Source: Acanthochromis polyacanthus (Eukaryota; Chordata; Actinopteri; Pomacentridae). From it: a DNA stretch of 64,000 nt. Under the pieces are notes generated by a model. That model was not told the DNA's origin, searched no databases, and saw only the letters and a program-made list of their open reading frames with translations. Position numbers and translations under genes: made by a program. This document shows positions 12,601 through 22,699 of the stretch, one piece after another; positions within the stretch are counted from its first letter, which is position 1, and the number at the start of each line of letters is the position of its first letter. The stretch spans positions 17,208,984 to 17,272,983 of the forward strand of contig NC_067127.1 of the NCBI RefSeq assembly GCF_021347895.1, given 5' to 3'.

Positions 12601-14924
12601 TTTACCATCCAGGGACATTACAAACACGTGTCCGACTGGCCCCAAGGTCCCTCTTTACAAAAACCTACTGTCAGCACTACGTGAGACGAACTAAACACGA
12701 CTGGCACAGCTTCACTAATGGACGAGCATTCCTGCTGCTCTCCAATCAGGAAACATCTGGGCACAAAAAGGAAGCAGGAACGGACAGATCCCTAAATGTC
12801 TGTCGTTTTTCCAGTAAACACGTCACCTTTGGTAGGTGTTCACTCTCATACCTGCACAGGTGAAAGCAACAACACATTCTCGCATGTAATTAGACACATT
12901 TTTTGGCTGTTTGCATGAATAATATATGAGTAGAGTAAAAGCAAAGTATTGTTGTGGCTACAAAATGAGAAATGATGTGAAAGATTACAGTGATTTTTTT
13001 GTTCCAGAAGTGGAAATGAGGCCATTGCTGTGTCAGTGTGTTATTCTAACCAGCGGCCTTCATGAGGACTGCAGCAAGACCTTTCTTTTGTTAACATCTT
13101 CCCTGACTTCATGTTTTCCAGTGAGCCCTGCCTCTGCAAAGTCTGCTGTTAACACAGCAACTTCATCCACAGCACACACTGATGACTTCAACCAGGAACA
13201 GGCCAAATCCAACAGCCCACTGACGGTAAAAAATATCCTATAATATGGTTTTACTCTCTACGTCCTGTACATTTTGCTATTTTGGGCATCTGTGAGGCAT
13301 TTAAACAGAGATACGTTGCTCCTAGAACTCATTTTCCACCTCCGTGTTACTTTGCTCCAAATGTATAATATGGTAAGTTTGGCGAAGAGAGAGCATGACT
13401 TCACTTCCTAAACTCCAAGAGATTAATCGACACACAGCTGGCTATAAAAACACAACACAACAACTGTTTTCCTAAAGACTGAAAAAAGTTAGGAAAAAAT
13501 AACATCATTATCAACAGTATCAATAACAAAGAAAATATTTTAAGCTCATTATGATAAGCTTTTTCTTTTACTAAAGTATGACATTTTACTGTAATAAAAC
13601 ACTATTTTTCCCCTTAAAGCGGACTATTTGGCATTTTGAATTCAACAGTTTCTAGCATCTTACCGTTTGGACTGATTCTTCTCCTTTCATTTTCATCCTG
13701 GTTTGTTGCAGCGTGGCCTGAAATTCATCACTGCTCTCTTTTCTGAGTAAAACCTTAAAAAAATGAAAGATGAAACAAGAAGCCGGTAGTGAGGAAAATG
13801 AGCCATAAATGAGTGGAACGAGCTGGGAAAGAACCGAGGCAGGAAAGCTTCAAATCACAATTAACATTTTTACAGGGCCTGGAAGTCCACGTGCCGATGA
13901 CTAATTCCAATAAGTCTTACATTTAGACACAATAAAACAAATATCTCAACCGTTAACCGCCATTTTCATTAACAGCTTCGAGGTTCTGTATTGTGTTAGG
14001 ATAGAATTTGTCAAAGTGTGTGTCATAAAGATATTCTACTAGAAGTAATTCCTCAAAACCCCATCTAATTAAAGTTGCAGAGACTGAAAAACCATCTGGA
14101 CTCTTCAAGTTGCTACATTTGCTCTGTACGTTGGGAGTTAAAATGTTCACTTCTCATTCTGAATTTGAGATTAATTTCTTTGCTTGTAGGTACAGGACTA
14201 GAATTTTTAAAACAGCTAAAAGTAAGTCTTTATTATATAATCTTGAAGTAACCAAAAGAGCATGTTGCACATAATTTTAAAAATATCTGTCAAGAACCTA
14301 CATTTTGCTTACATTAAGTAAAAATTTAATTTTTATTCAAGTAAATTTTTTATATTCACTCAGAAACTAAGACAAGGCACAAAGCAGATTTGCATGTTTA
14401 GTTTCGTAAAAGTGTTGTACCTTAAACTGAGAATTAGGTTTATTCTCACAGCTCACTCCCACAATCCTGGGCAGATGTGGATCCGATGTGCTGGTGGTGA
14501 TGTTGTTGTTGTTATTGTTGTTTTCAGATGTGGATCCTGTGATTGAAAGCTGTGCCGGTCCCACTGTCGTCTTATCCTCTGATCTGTCTTTACTCCCAGA
14601 GATTGTGATCTTCTTAATGGATCTGGACACAGCAGAAGCGGAGGCGACATTCTGGTTCAGCTGGTCCTCTGCTGCCATGTGCTCCTGGTCGCGTTTCACC
14701 GGAGCGACCTGCTGAACAATCGGCGGGACCAGACAGGGTCCATGTGCGCAAACCTGTGACCGACTGAGGTAGAGCGAGTTCAGGTTGTGCTGTAACACGC
14801 AGTTATCCAGAGCCTCGCTGGGCAGATAAGTCTGTGTAAAGTCCTGGCATTTTGGCACAGCTGGAACTGACAGCCTTGTCCCAATGGTGAAGGGCTGCAC
14901 CTTCCTCACAATGCCCTCAGACAT
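615..14924 (-). CDS. Spectrin-repeat / coiled-coil protein, 705 aa, 13 coding exons, orthology not assigned
   Basis: Coding exons in transcript order are 14924-14421, 13753-13664, 12416-12273, 8871-8725, 8234-8043, 7106-6939, 6780-6662, 6560-6446, 6346-6269, 6166-6051, 4697-4535, 998-853 and 750-615. All have AG/GT borders and matching phases, and they sum to 2118 bases (705 codons plus stop). Residues 1-168 are low-complexity and include a seven-Asn run at 135-141. About 247-560 looks helical with spectrin-repeat spacing: AEAWIKGK opens one repeat, QLRDQWLTLK is its third helix, and KLEAWIKEK opens the next. The tail (613-705) is polar and Pro-rich, ending TRPLPPTPTLP. I see no membrane segment and no C-terminal KASH-like tail, so a nesprin is unlikely. 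Exon 6 and the last exon each have two possible acceptors 3 bp apart. The first ATG at 14924 is the chosen start; upstream frame is open only from a GTG. A cytoskeletal or scaffold role is inferred. Exon structure is solid; the product name is generic. Confidence 0.8.
999..6050 (-). other. Introns 10 and 11 of the spectrin-repeat gene
   Basis: This holds coding exon 11 (4535-4697) between two long introns. I see no other exon with paired splice sites and a compatible phase. Small frames at 1501-1906, 2823-3176, 3629-4174 and 5111-5338 look like chance ORFs. Confidence 0.5.
7107..12272 (-). other. Introns 3-5 of the spectrin-repeat gene, with exons 4 and 5 inside
   Basis: Outside exons 8725-8871 and 8043-8234 this DNA is AT-rich and shows no coding signal. 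The plus-strand 155-codon frame at 9232-9699 lies in the 3.4-kb intron 3 and has no splice sites or recognisable domain. A MITE-like repeat occupies about 10284-11016. Confidence 0.6.
10284..11016. mobile_element. Candidate non-autonomous DNA transposon (MITE)
   Basis: The left edge reads CTACACTGCAAAAC and the right edge reads GATCTACAGTGTAC, so TACACTG-type ends face each other. The interior is AT-rich and contains the phrase AACTTAACATCTTAAGTTGA, a style I associate with short teleost MITEs whose ends read ACACTG. The terminal match is short and I could not fix a target-site duplication, so boundaries are approximate. It sits inside intron 3 of the spectrin-repeat gene. Confidence 0.4.
14502..14522 (-). 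repeat. Coding trinucleotide tract (poly-Asn)
   Basis: A run of GTT/ATT triplets on the plus strand encodes seven consecutive Asn residues (135-141) in the first exon of the spectrin-repeat gene. Nearly pure triplets of this kind often vary in length between individuals. Confidence 0.85.
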
Positions 14925-15083
14925 TGCCAGTGTCTCCCAAAAAGAAAACAAAATGACTGAAGTCCAACGTGAAATTAAAAAAAAGTCTCTCACATCCCTT
15001 TGTACGCTCTCCTCTCTAAACAGCTGTCCAGCCTCTGTTCAGCAGGCAAGTGGAGGGTTGAACAGTTCATGGAGAGAGAGAGC

Positions 15084-15311
15084 TCAGTTCTCCACCTTCT
15101 TATGCATGTTGAGAATGCACAGCACACAGCCCAGGACGGCTTCCTTGGACTCCTGGGATCGGACGCGGTCCCAGATGTGGCGCAGGGCTGTGCCAAGGTG
15201 GGCAGCGCCTGTCGAGAGGCTTCTCCGGAGGAACTGTGCCACTGAGCCTGCCAGTCTGCTACTGAGGAGCCTGATAACCAGGGACCGCAGCAAGATGAAA
15301 ACTGCTGGCAT
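15084..15311 (-). CDS. mymx: Myomixer (minion/myomerger), myoblast-fusion micropeptide, 75 aa
   Basis: This is a single-exon frame of 75 codons. The start is the ATG at 15311; the frame stays open upstream, but the sequence beginning MPAVFILLRS matches what I know of fish myomixer in length and composition. Residues 4-16 are hydrophobic and probably membrane-inserted. Residues 19-51 are Arg-rich and amphipathic, with RR at 29-30 and W47. Residues 58-64 read AVLGCVL, which fits the AxLyCxL motif reported as conserved in vertebrate myomixers. The protein ends HKKVEN. Myomixer is a muscle-specific membrane micropeptide that works with myomaker (Mymk) at the myoblast surface, driving the fusion-pore step that makes multinucleate muscle fibres. 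It is a cellular gene. The spectrin-repeat gene starts 159 bp downstream on the same strand. CAGCTG E-boxes lie upstream at 15680 and 15849, as expected for MyoD/myogenin control. Identity is from recognition, not alignment. Confidence 0.9.
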   Translation of the reverse strand: MPAVFILLRSLVIRLLSSRLAGSVAQFLRRSLSTGAAHLGTALRHIWDRVRSQESKEAVLGCVLCILNMHKKVEN

Positions 15312-16200
15312 GCTGCCTGACTGTGCTGCGCTTAAGTCTTGAAAAAAAAGCTCAGAAAAGGAGGGGGAAAGAGGAGGGTTGGTTACGAGAGGGGATGAAG
15401 TCACCACCTCTTCTCTCGCTCTCTCTCGCTCCCTTTCTTTTTCTCTGTCAGGAGCGACAGAGCGGACAGGGGGCTGTAAAGCCTGGCTGTCAAAACTTCC
15501 CCTCTGAACCCGAACAGAAAATCTGGCCAGATAAGAGGCCCGGCAGTAATGGAGTCACAGGGAGAGACCTCTGTCAGACCTCTTCAATCACAGCTTAGCC
15601 CCTATGAGGTAATATCCTCGGCTGAATCACAAACACACACCCACACTGCATCTCCTACCTCCACTTTGAAGTGCAGGTTCAGCTGCAAGGAGTTGTGTTC
15701 TGTCCTAGAACTGCAAAGCAGAAAAGTCTTAAACGTGAGGAGAGGATCAGCTTCAGATGCTCATGTCTGCTCTGCCTGTCCAGGAGTGAGAATGTCCTCT
15801 TCAGCTCTGAGCCTCCCCTTCGCTGAGGAGCAGTTGCCACACAGGTTACAGCTGAATGGAACAGAGCAGCTCTGTGGTTCTGCTCCTTAAACCTCAGAGC
15901 TGCTGGCTGGACAAGTGTGTGGAGGAGGAGATGGGGGGGCAAATAGCCGTGGAGCAGATGATGACCCCTGCCACTCCTTGAAGGCCGAGCAGAGCAAATG
16001 TTTGGCCGACTGATTGGAATGGCAGGAGTGGCGTGCTTCTGTCACGGCAGGAGGTGGATTGTTGAGAAGAGCAGACAGCAGAGAAAATATTTGCAGGGAG
16101 GAGAAAGGAGAATCTGCTTCCACTGGTGAAAGCTTTTCCCCAAAAAAGGAACTCTCACTCTTCACTCTGCTGCCCTCTGACTTGACCCCAGCACCTGGTC
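15312..16200 (-). promoter_or_regulatory. Presumed mymx promoter / upstream region with E-boxes
   Basis: Minus-strand sequence immediately upstream of mymx. E-boxes CAGCTG occur at 15680-15685 and 15849-15854, and CACCTG at 16192-16197. CAGCTG is the preferred core of myogenic bHLH factors, and mymx is known as a myogenic target in vertebrates. No clear TATA box was seen. E-boxes are common by chance, so the assignment rests mostly on position. Confidence 0.4.
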
Positions 16201-17995
16201 CAGCGGCTCTCATGAGCACTGAGCCACAAAAACTAATGAAACTGAGGTTATTACATGCCTCATTTTCAACACAGTGCTTTTGGAGTTCACAAAATATTGG
16301 CCCACAAAGTGACATTATATAACATTTAGAAATAGAAACAGTAAAGAAAAACATTCATTCACACGCTCTCAAGTCTCCAGTATTGTTGGAGGAGGACGAA
16401 AACAGCCAATGGCGGGACAAGAGTCGCTCAGCGGGGCTCCACATGACAGACGCAGGCCTGCAGTCGTCATGGTTAATGATGCTTTTAAAAGAGCTCTGGT
16501 TTCATGATGAAGTCATCTGAGGAAGAGTTTTAATGTGTTGCAGCTTGAAATCAGAGATAAATTCTGCACAGGCTGGGTGGTGTTTCATGGAAGGCTGGAT
16601 GGGTGGAGTTCAAGGGGTTTGGCTAACTTTAAAATGACATTTCCTCATTTTGCTGGGTGAGTGGCTCTTAAGGAGTGCGATTTATGTGTGCAGTGGGTAC
16701 ACTGTGTGACTATAACACCGCCATATGCTGAAATGTCGACTGTGTGCAGCCGAAACTTGTGCTCATTTGAAAGCACGGCTGATTATTTTAAATTTAGGAT
16801 TGTTTTCGTGTTATTTTTAAGTCATGCTCCGCTGAGAGCTGTTACTGAGAATTGGAGATCACAGCTGAGCCTATAACACAAGTAAGCAAGTAATTAAAAT
16901 CCACAACAGATTCAATCCATTACATTAACATTAATTACCACGGCTGTGTAACATTTACACCAAAACATGGAGGTACACGAGGTACGCATTTGCAGAACAT
17001 GAAACAGATTAGTCCACAGGGCTGCACTATTAGCACCCATGTGCAAAAGCGAGCAAAAATAACACATTCATTAGAGATTATAGTATTCTGTAGTGTTATT
17101 CTTTTCTTAATTTAACATATTCAGTTGTACATACTGTGCAAAAAGCCCTTAGGCCCATGTAAATTAGGCATTTTCTAAGTTTCAGTGGCGTGAGAAGGAT
17201 TACTTTGAAATCAATCTTTATGCTAAGCTAAGCTAATTACTTCCAATCTCAGAACCTTCAATACTGACATTGATTCTTTCTTCTCTGCACTAATTTTCCT
17301 CACATTTTTAATTATTCCTTTGACTTAAAAAGTGCTCCATGGAGAGTTGTAACTTCAGAAATAATGGTTCTTCAAAGCACCATCACTCAATAAAGAACCT
17401 TTTTAATCTAAGTAACGGTGCTTCATGTACTTTATGTTGTTCTTTAAAGTACTAAAGGTTCCTCATTTTTATTGGAGTTCCTTGGTTTGGTGGCATGGAG
17501 TCTGGCTGAGCGAACCCATTCTGTAGAACATGATGGTCTGGATGTAATTCATCACCATCCTGCTATAGGAGAAAACACTCTGGCTTGTTTCTACCTCTTT
17601 AAACCAATAACAATCGCCTTGGTTGGAGCTAAGCCAGGGATGTGGCTTTGGTGGTGTTCCTTTAAAACAGTGACGGAGGATTGTAAGTTTTGGTGGAACA
17701 TTTGCACACAGGGAGGAGAGAACTGTGATTAAAGTGGCTAATTCACAAAAACAAAAACAACTACAAGGCTTTCTTTACTGCACAAACCATCCACGAATTT
17801 CAGTGTGTAGGTTGCTAGACCAGATGTTGTCCTTGTTGTTTTCGCACAATCCTATTTGCACGATGTAAACAGGATTTTGGAAATGGTAACATATTGTTGA
17901 GCCAGACAAAGTAGCATAAAATAAGACTAATGACTACTTTCATCCTTGATTATTCATTTGGTTTCTAAACATTAAGAAATGTCTGGTACAGTTTC
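16200..17995. other. Intergenic DNA with no gene seen
   Basis: AT-rich sequence between mymx and the hAT-like element. Around 17340-17470 there are several short GGTTCTT / AAAGAACC words of the kind found in small teleost MITEs. Similar words recur at 19960-20050 and 20490-20540, on the far side of the hAT-like insertion. Confidence 0.4.
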
Positions 17996-18049
17996 TAGAA
18001 TCTGAGAGACAGCAGGTCCGATTTGTGGCACTGGCAGCGAGCAGTGACA

Positions 18050-18330
18050 CTTTTTGTGGCACCGCGCCGGATGCCACGGTTAATGCCACTGTGCAGTGAC
18101 ACTTTTTGTGGCCACTGTGCAGTGACACTTTTTGTGGCACCGCTGCGGTGCCACGGTTAATGCCACTGTTTGGGCGAGATGCCACTGCCGCAGCGGCATT
18201 TCCAGTGGCCTCTGTAGATGCCAGCAGAGATTCCACGGTTAATGCCACTGTTTAGGGAACATGCCACGGTTAATGCCAGTACTTTTACCGCTGTTTAGGC
18301 GAGATGCCACGGTTAATGTCACTGTTTAGT
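18050..18330. repeat. Tandem GCCACGGTTAATGCCACTGT units (left arm)
   Basis: Degenerate repeats of a 30-40 bp unit built on GCCACGGTTAATGCCACTGT and separated by short linkers such as TTAGGCGAGAT. The array resumes at 18745-18900 after the nested insertion and is mirrored at 19430-19640. Confidence 0.8.
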
Positions 18331-18738
18331 GGTCGGTAACTGGCGGCCCACGGGCCAAAACTGGCCCATCAGGAATAATATCTGGCCCGCCAGATGATTT
18401 TGAAAATTTGATTTGGCACAGAGCCAAGCCAGTCCGTCACCGCAACACGAAACTCGCGTCGTCGGCTGCTGACGGGCGTTTCCGCGTTTGCGCTACTGGT
18501 CGGACACGGTTGTACCAGCCAGATTTCACTGAGCAACAGTGTGTGCAAAACATGTGTGTGTCTCGGGAGTCATTTTTAATACGTCTGTGATCAGAACTGA
18601 GACGTGTGTCCCAAGCAGCTGCGATCAGCTGTAGAAGCTCCGCTGCTCGCGGTATCGCCCCCCCCGCAGGTTGGCCCGCTGTTCGATTGTTTACAACAAA
18701 CGTTTTGGCCCGACGCCACATCTACTTGCCGACCCCTG
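18330..18738. mobile_element. Nested hAT-like MITE, about 0.4 kb
   Basis: It interrupts the left arm of the larger fold-back element. It begins TGGTCGGTAACTGGCGGCCC and ends TTGCCGACCCCTG, so the ends form an inverted repeat of the CAGGGGTCGGCAA type typical of hAT elements. A direct GTTTAG lies at 18324-18329 and again at 18739-18744, consistent with a target-site duplication whose full 8-bp length I could not resolve. GC content is visibly higher than the surroundings. The frames on both strands within it are incidental. Confidence 0.7.
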
Positions 18739-19429
18739 GTTTAGGGGATACCACGGTTAATGCCACTGTGAGGTACCACGGTTAATGCCACGATCTGGTA
18801 GAGATGCCACATTAGTAGCCAGTAGGCTACTTTTACCGCTGTTTGGACGAGATGCTACGGTTAATGTCACTCTTTGGGGGAGATGCCACTACTACTACTA
18901 CTATCTGGATGGGGTTATCCGATTCTGTGGTTTGTCCAGTGACTGTATTAACCTGAACGAACTAGTGGTCGTTGCCCCTAGGGGCGCTAAAGACACTAGT
19001 TATGTGAGGGAAGAAACTGCTGCCAAATGCTGGCAGACTGGAATAATGTGAAACAAATTCATCTTCAGTTCTCTTGAAATAGGCTATTTTATTTCCATTT
19101 TCATTCAGTTGTTACACATGTTGTGTGGATTGTCACCAGAAAATATGTTTACTAAAACTGTTTGAAATAACTTGTCTGCGTGCTTTCTTGATTATTACAG
19201 CCTTTACCAGGCGTGGGTTACAACTGCCACAAAGATACCACAGCTGATGTTGCTTTTTGGGAAAGATGCCAGGGATGTAAACATGATACATGAATAAAAG
19301 CATATAAACAATTGTGCTAGAATTTTGAGGAACAATTTTACAATTTATATGTTCTATTAGTAATAGTTCCGGACCGTTCCGGCTTACTTTCACCTCTGGT
19401 GGCATCTCCCTCAGACAGCGGAATAAACC

Positions 19430-19690
19430 ATGGCATCTCGCCCAAATAGCGGTAAAAGTACTGGCATTAACCGTGGTATCCTCTAAACAGTAGCGTTAAC
19501 CGTGGCATCTCGCCTAAACAGCGGTAAAAGTACTGGTATTAACCGTGGCATGTTCCCTAAACAGTGGCATTAACTGTGGCATCCGCGTCGGTGCTACAAA
19601 AACTGTCACTGCTAGTGGCACAAACAGTGGCATTAACCGTGGCATCTGGTGGTGCCACAAAAAGTGTCACTGCTAGCTGCCAGTGCCACA
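19430..19690. repeat. Inverted partner array (right arm)
   Basis: Reverse-oriented copies of the left-arm units, for example ACAGTGGCATTAACTGTGGC and GCGGTAAAAGTACTGGCATT. Pairing with the left arm would give a long imperfect hairpin. Confidence 0.8.
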
Positions 19691-19718
19691 AATCGGTCTT
19701 GCCCCTACTGGAGAATCT

Positions 19719-22250
19719 TAATTTTTTATACTATATTGTATATTTTATTCTGTCTAACAGTCCAAAACCTACAATGTTAACTGTACTCTAATAAAATGCA
19801 CCATGAGATGCTGCAAATTATTACATTTGACTGTTAGTTTCATTTATTTATTTATTTAGTTATTTTGCTGTTGTTGTTGCTTAAATACAACCTTAACAAT
19901 CATCAAGTCTCACTAGCAAAATAAAACCAGGCAGCTTCTCAACGAATTATCTTAAAAATGGTTCCTTAAAGAAAATATTTGTCATTTACAGTGTTAAAAC
20001 GAACAATTTTTTATGGTTCTTTGACGTACCTTTGACGGTCCCACATGCTAGCTTGTGACAACGCTGTACCAACCGTCCAAACAGCACATTTCAACAAATA
20101 ATGGCAGCAAATATGAAACAAAATAAAACTTGTAAGTCACAGTTACCGTGTGCGTCTCTCAGACATGCAAAATAGTTCAGTTTTTCTGATAACAATGACG
20201 TTTCCCTCTGTAGCCTTACTGCATCTGACCCACACGTTTGACCCAGCACTAAACCACGGTCAAGTGACTTGTTTCATATTAAGCCAAACTTCAGTGTTTA
20301 AAGGTATACCTCATTAAAGCTACCTTCCTTAACACTATTTATTGCATTTTTAATTAGTTCAAGTTAATCTTATGAACTCAAACTTTTATAAAATGACAAA
20401 CAAACAAACAAAAAAACAAAAAAACAACACAACAAACTTGAAAGCAGAACTTCCAAAATTATTTTCTTCTGGCTAAAACATTGTTTGTGGAACTAAAAAT
20501 GGTTCTTCTAAGACATCACTGTGAAGAACCCGTGTTGGTGCCGGTTAGCACCTTAGTGCAAGACTAATATCCAAAAAGTTATTCTTCGTGAATGTAGACA
20601 TTTTCAGGGCCACACTGGGTTTTCTACACCGTGCAGTATAATCTACAACTGGACGCTTTTTGTAATATTGTCTGTGCTTGATGAATAAAAGCATTAAGCG
20701 CAATCATTTCCCCAAATTTCTGACAGCTCATTCTTTACTCTTTGAACTGTAAGATCGGTGTATCTTGCCCCTTTTTTCCACTCAGGCTATAAACATTTAT
20801 AAAGGATGGAAAGTTGTTTGCTCAGGGAGTTACTGTCAGGTTAGATTTGAACCAGGTGTCCCACCTCTGCCAACCAAGTCAGATTAGGCTACTGTAACAC
20901 CTTCCTTATGTTGTTTACCCTGGAAGTGCTCCCTCTCTCCCCACAGCTCTCATTCACATCTTGCGTGGAACTGTGCTGCCCACATCCGTTACAAATAATT
21001 GAAACCTTAGCCTTGATCTGATTGCACTTTACTTGCGCCATTTCTCCTTTTTGTGTGCACCTTTGAGGATGGATGTTAAAGACAAGCTGGTTCTGGCCTG
21101 ATGGCTGATATCACTGCCTCCCAAGAGGATAATAAAAACCTGGTGCTGCCTAACCACAGACGCTGGTTAGTGATTGCCCTTGTTAGATATCTTCCTTTTT
21201 GTTAGTGTCAGTAAATACGACTTGGAAGACTCATTCAAGGGGTGATGTCACCGAGGCTGCCCGCATGAAAGGAGAGTGATAGCTGCGGCGGAGGAGAGAA
21301 TATGCATGGAAGCAAGAGGGGGGTCTGTACTTTTCCACTCGGTGTATGTCATCACAAAGGCATGATCGGCCTGCTGGTCAAGTTTCAGTACAGATAAGAT
21401 TGGGTTTTTGCTCTGGATCATGATTGCGAATGAAAAGATGAAGTCTAAAAAATGGCAGATATGAGAGAAAAAGATTAAACTTCATGTCACGCCAGATCTG
21501 TTTGGTGAACTCCGGGCTGAGCACTGTGTACAAAACTAAAACCTTGAGTCATAACAAAGTCTGTTATTTTTATGGCTTTAAGTGTGTTTGGTTAAATGAA
21601 ACATGATGTAACATAAAGTCTTTGGCAAAGTTTTAAAACAAAACAAGCATATTTATAGCTAACAGACTACTGAGAAGGCTGTTTTTTGTGCTGAATCTGT
21701 GAATGACAATGAAACACAGTCTAAATGGCAGTGGGGGAACAGCGCCAGTACAACTGTGAACTCATATATTTGTGCTAATGCTTATCTGCTGATCTAAACA
21801 GCTTTAAATTCATTTGTTCTTAGCTCACAGTTTCAAACCCACATCTTGACAATGACCTAGTCTGTCTCAGACGGGTCGCCAGCGGGCATTTTCAGCCGCT
21901 GAATGGAAGTAAAATGATTTGTGCTTGGACGGAACAATACGACATCTGCAGTTTATGAACAAAGGGTAATATAAACACATTATGAAAGACACATTTTCAG
22001 CATTTATTACATTGTGTCCACATGGGCTTTGCCCACCCCAGATCTCTTGGAATGGGTTGCAGCATCATTTATGACATAACTTCAATCGAATTCTCTTAAA
22101 ACCATGAAAGCTCCAGCCTCGAAGCCTGTCAGCTGAGGAGCCAAACACTTTAGTCACTGATTTAATATCGACATGATGGTGACACCCAGTTTTGATGCTC
22201 ACCTGAGGCTGTATTTGACCTGATGAAGCTGCATGCTTATCGTATGATGT
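19719..22250. other. Intergenic DNA with no gene seen
   Basis: AT-rich DNA without supported exons. It contains AAGAACC-type short repeats at about 19960-20050 and 20490-20540, and an (ACAA)n-like simple stretch at about 20398-20430. Confidence 0.4.
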
Positions 22251-22256
22251 TCACAG

Positions 22257-22386
<130 letters not shown>

Positions 22387-22439
22387 TTGTACTTCTATCT
22401 TAGTGAGGACATCCATAGGCGTAATGCATTTCCTAGAGC

Positions 22440-22625
22440 CTTACCCTAACTTTAACTATCACAACTGATTGCCTAAACTTAATCCTTACCCTAACCCTAA
22501 CCAAACCTCAATTCATACCTGTTCTCTAAAAACAAATCTTCACCCTCAAACATGGCTGTTTCAAAGTGAGGACCGGCCAAAATGTCCTCACTTTGTAAAA
22601 ATGTCCTCACTTTGATAGTTAAATG
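22440..22625. repeat. TAACCC-rich segment and palindromic GAGGACATTTTGGCC repeat
   Basis: Telomere-like CCCTAACCCTAACC occurs at about 22488-22502. It is followed by CAAAGTGAGGACCGGCC and its inverted partner TGTCCTCACTTTG, then a second direct copy of ATGTCCTCACTTTG. I recognise this block as a widespread teleost dispersed repeat that often sits beside CA microsatellites. A second short CA array lies at 22661-22684. Confidence 0.7.
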
Positions 22626-22699
22626 CAGAAAATGGTACTCACAATGTAGCAAGTACAAGAACACACACACACACACACACACACCTGTGGCACTTCATC

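Larger units (their letters stand above)
18004..19710. mobile_element. Non-autonomous hAT-like fold-back transposon, about 1.7 kb
   Basis: The two ends are inverted copies. The left arm contains CCGATTTGTGGCACTGGCAG and AGTGACACTTTTTGTGGCAC; the right arm carries the same words on the other strand at 19655-19696. The element is flanked by a near-perfect 8-bp target-site duplication, TAGAATCT (17996-18003) and GAGAATCT (19711-19718). Both arms contain many copies of a GCCACGGTTAATGCCACTGT unit, forward in the left arm and reversed in the right. The right end, read inward, begins CAGTAGGGGC, which fits the CAG.GG ends and 8-bp duplication of the hAT superfamily. No transposase frame is present. 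A second element is nested inside at 18330-18738. Confidence 0.8.

Noticed and set aside
14367..14993. Longer start (GTG at 14993) for the spectrin-repeat protein
   Set aside because: No ATG lies in that extension, and the polypyrimidine run inside it looks like an intron end or UTR; the ATG at 14924 was preferred.
14884..15342. 152-codon plus-strand frame opposite mymx
   Set aside because: Antisense shadow of mymx and of the first spectrin-repeat exon.
15887..16354. 155-codon minus-strand frame upstream of mymx
   Set aside because: No homologue recognised, no splice partner, low-complexity Ser/Pro composition; more likely promoter DNA.
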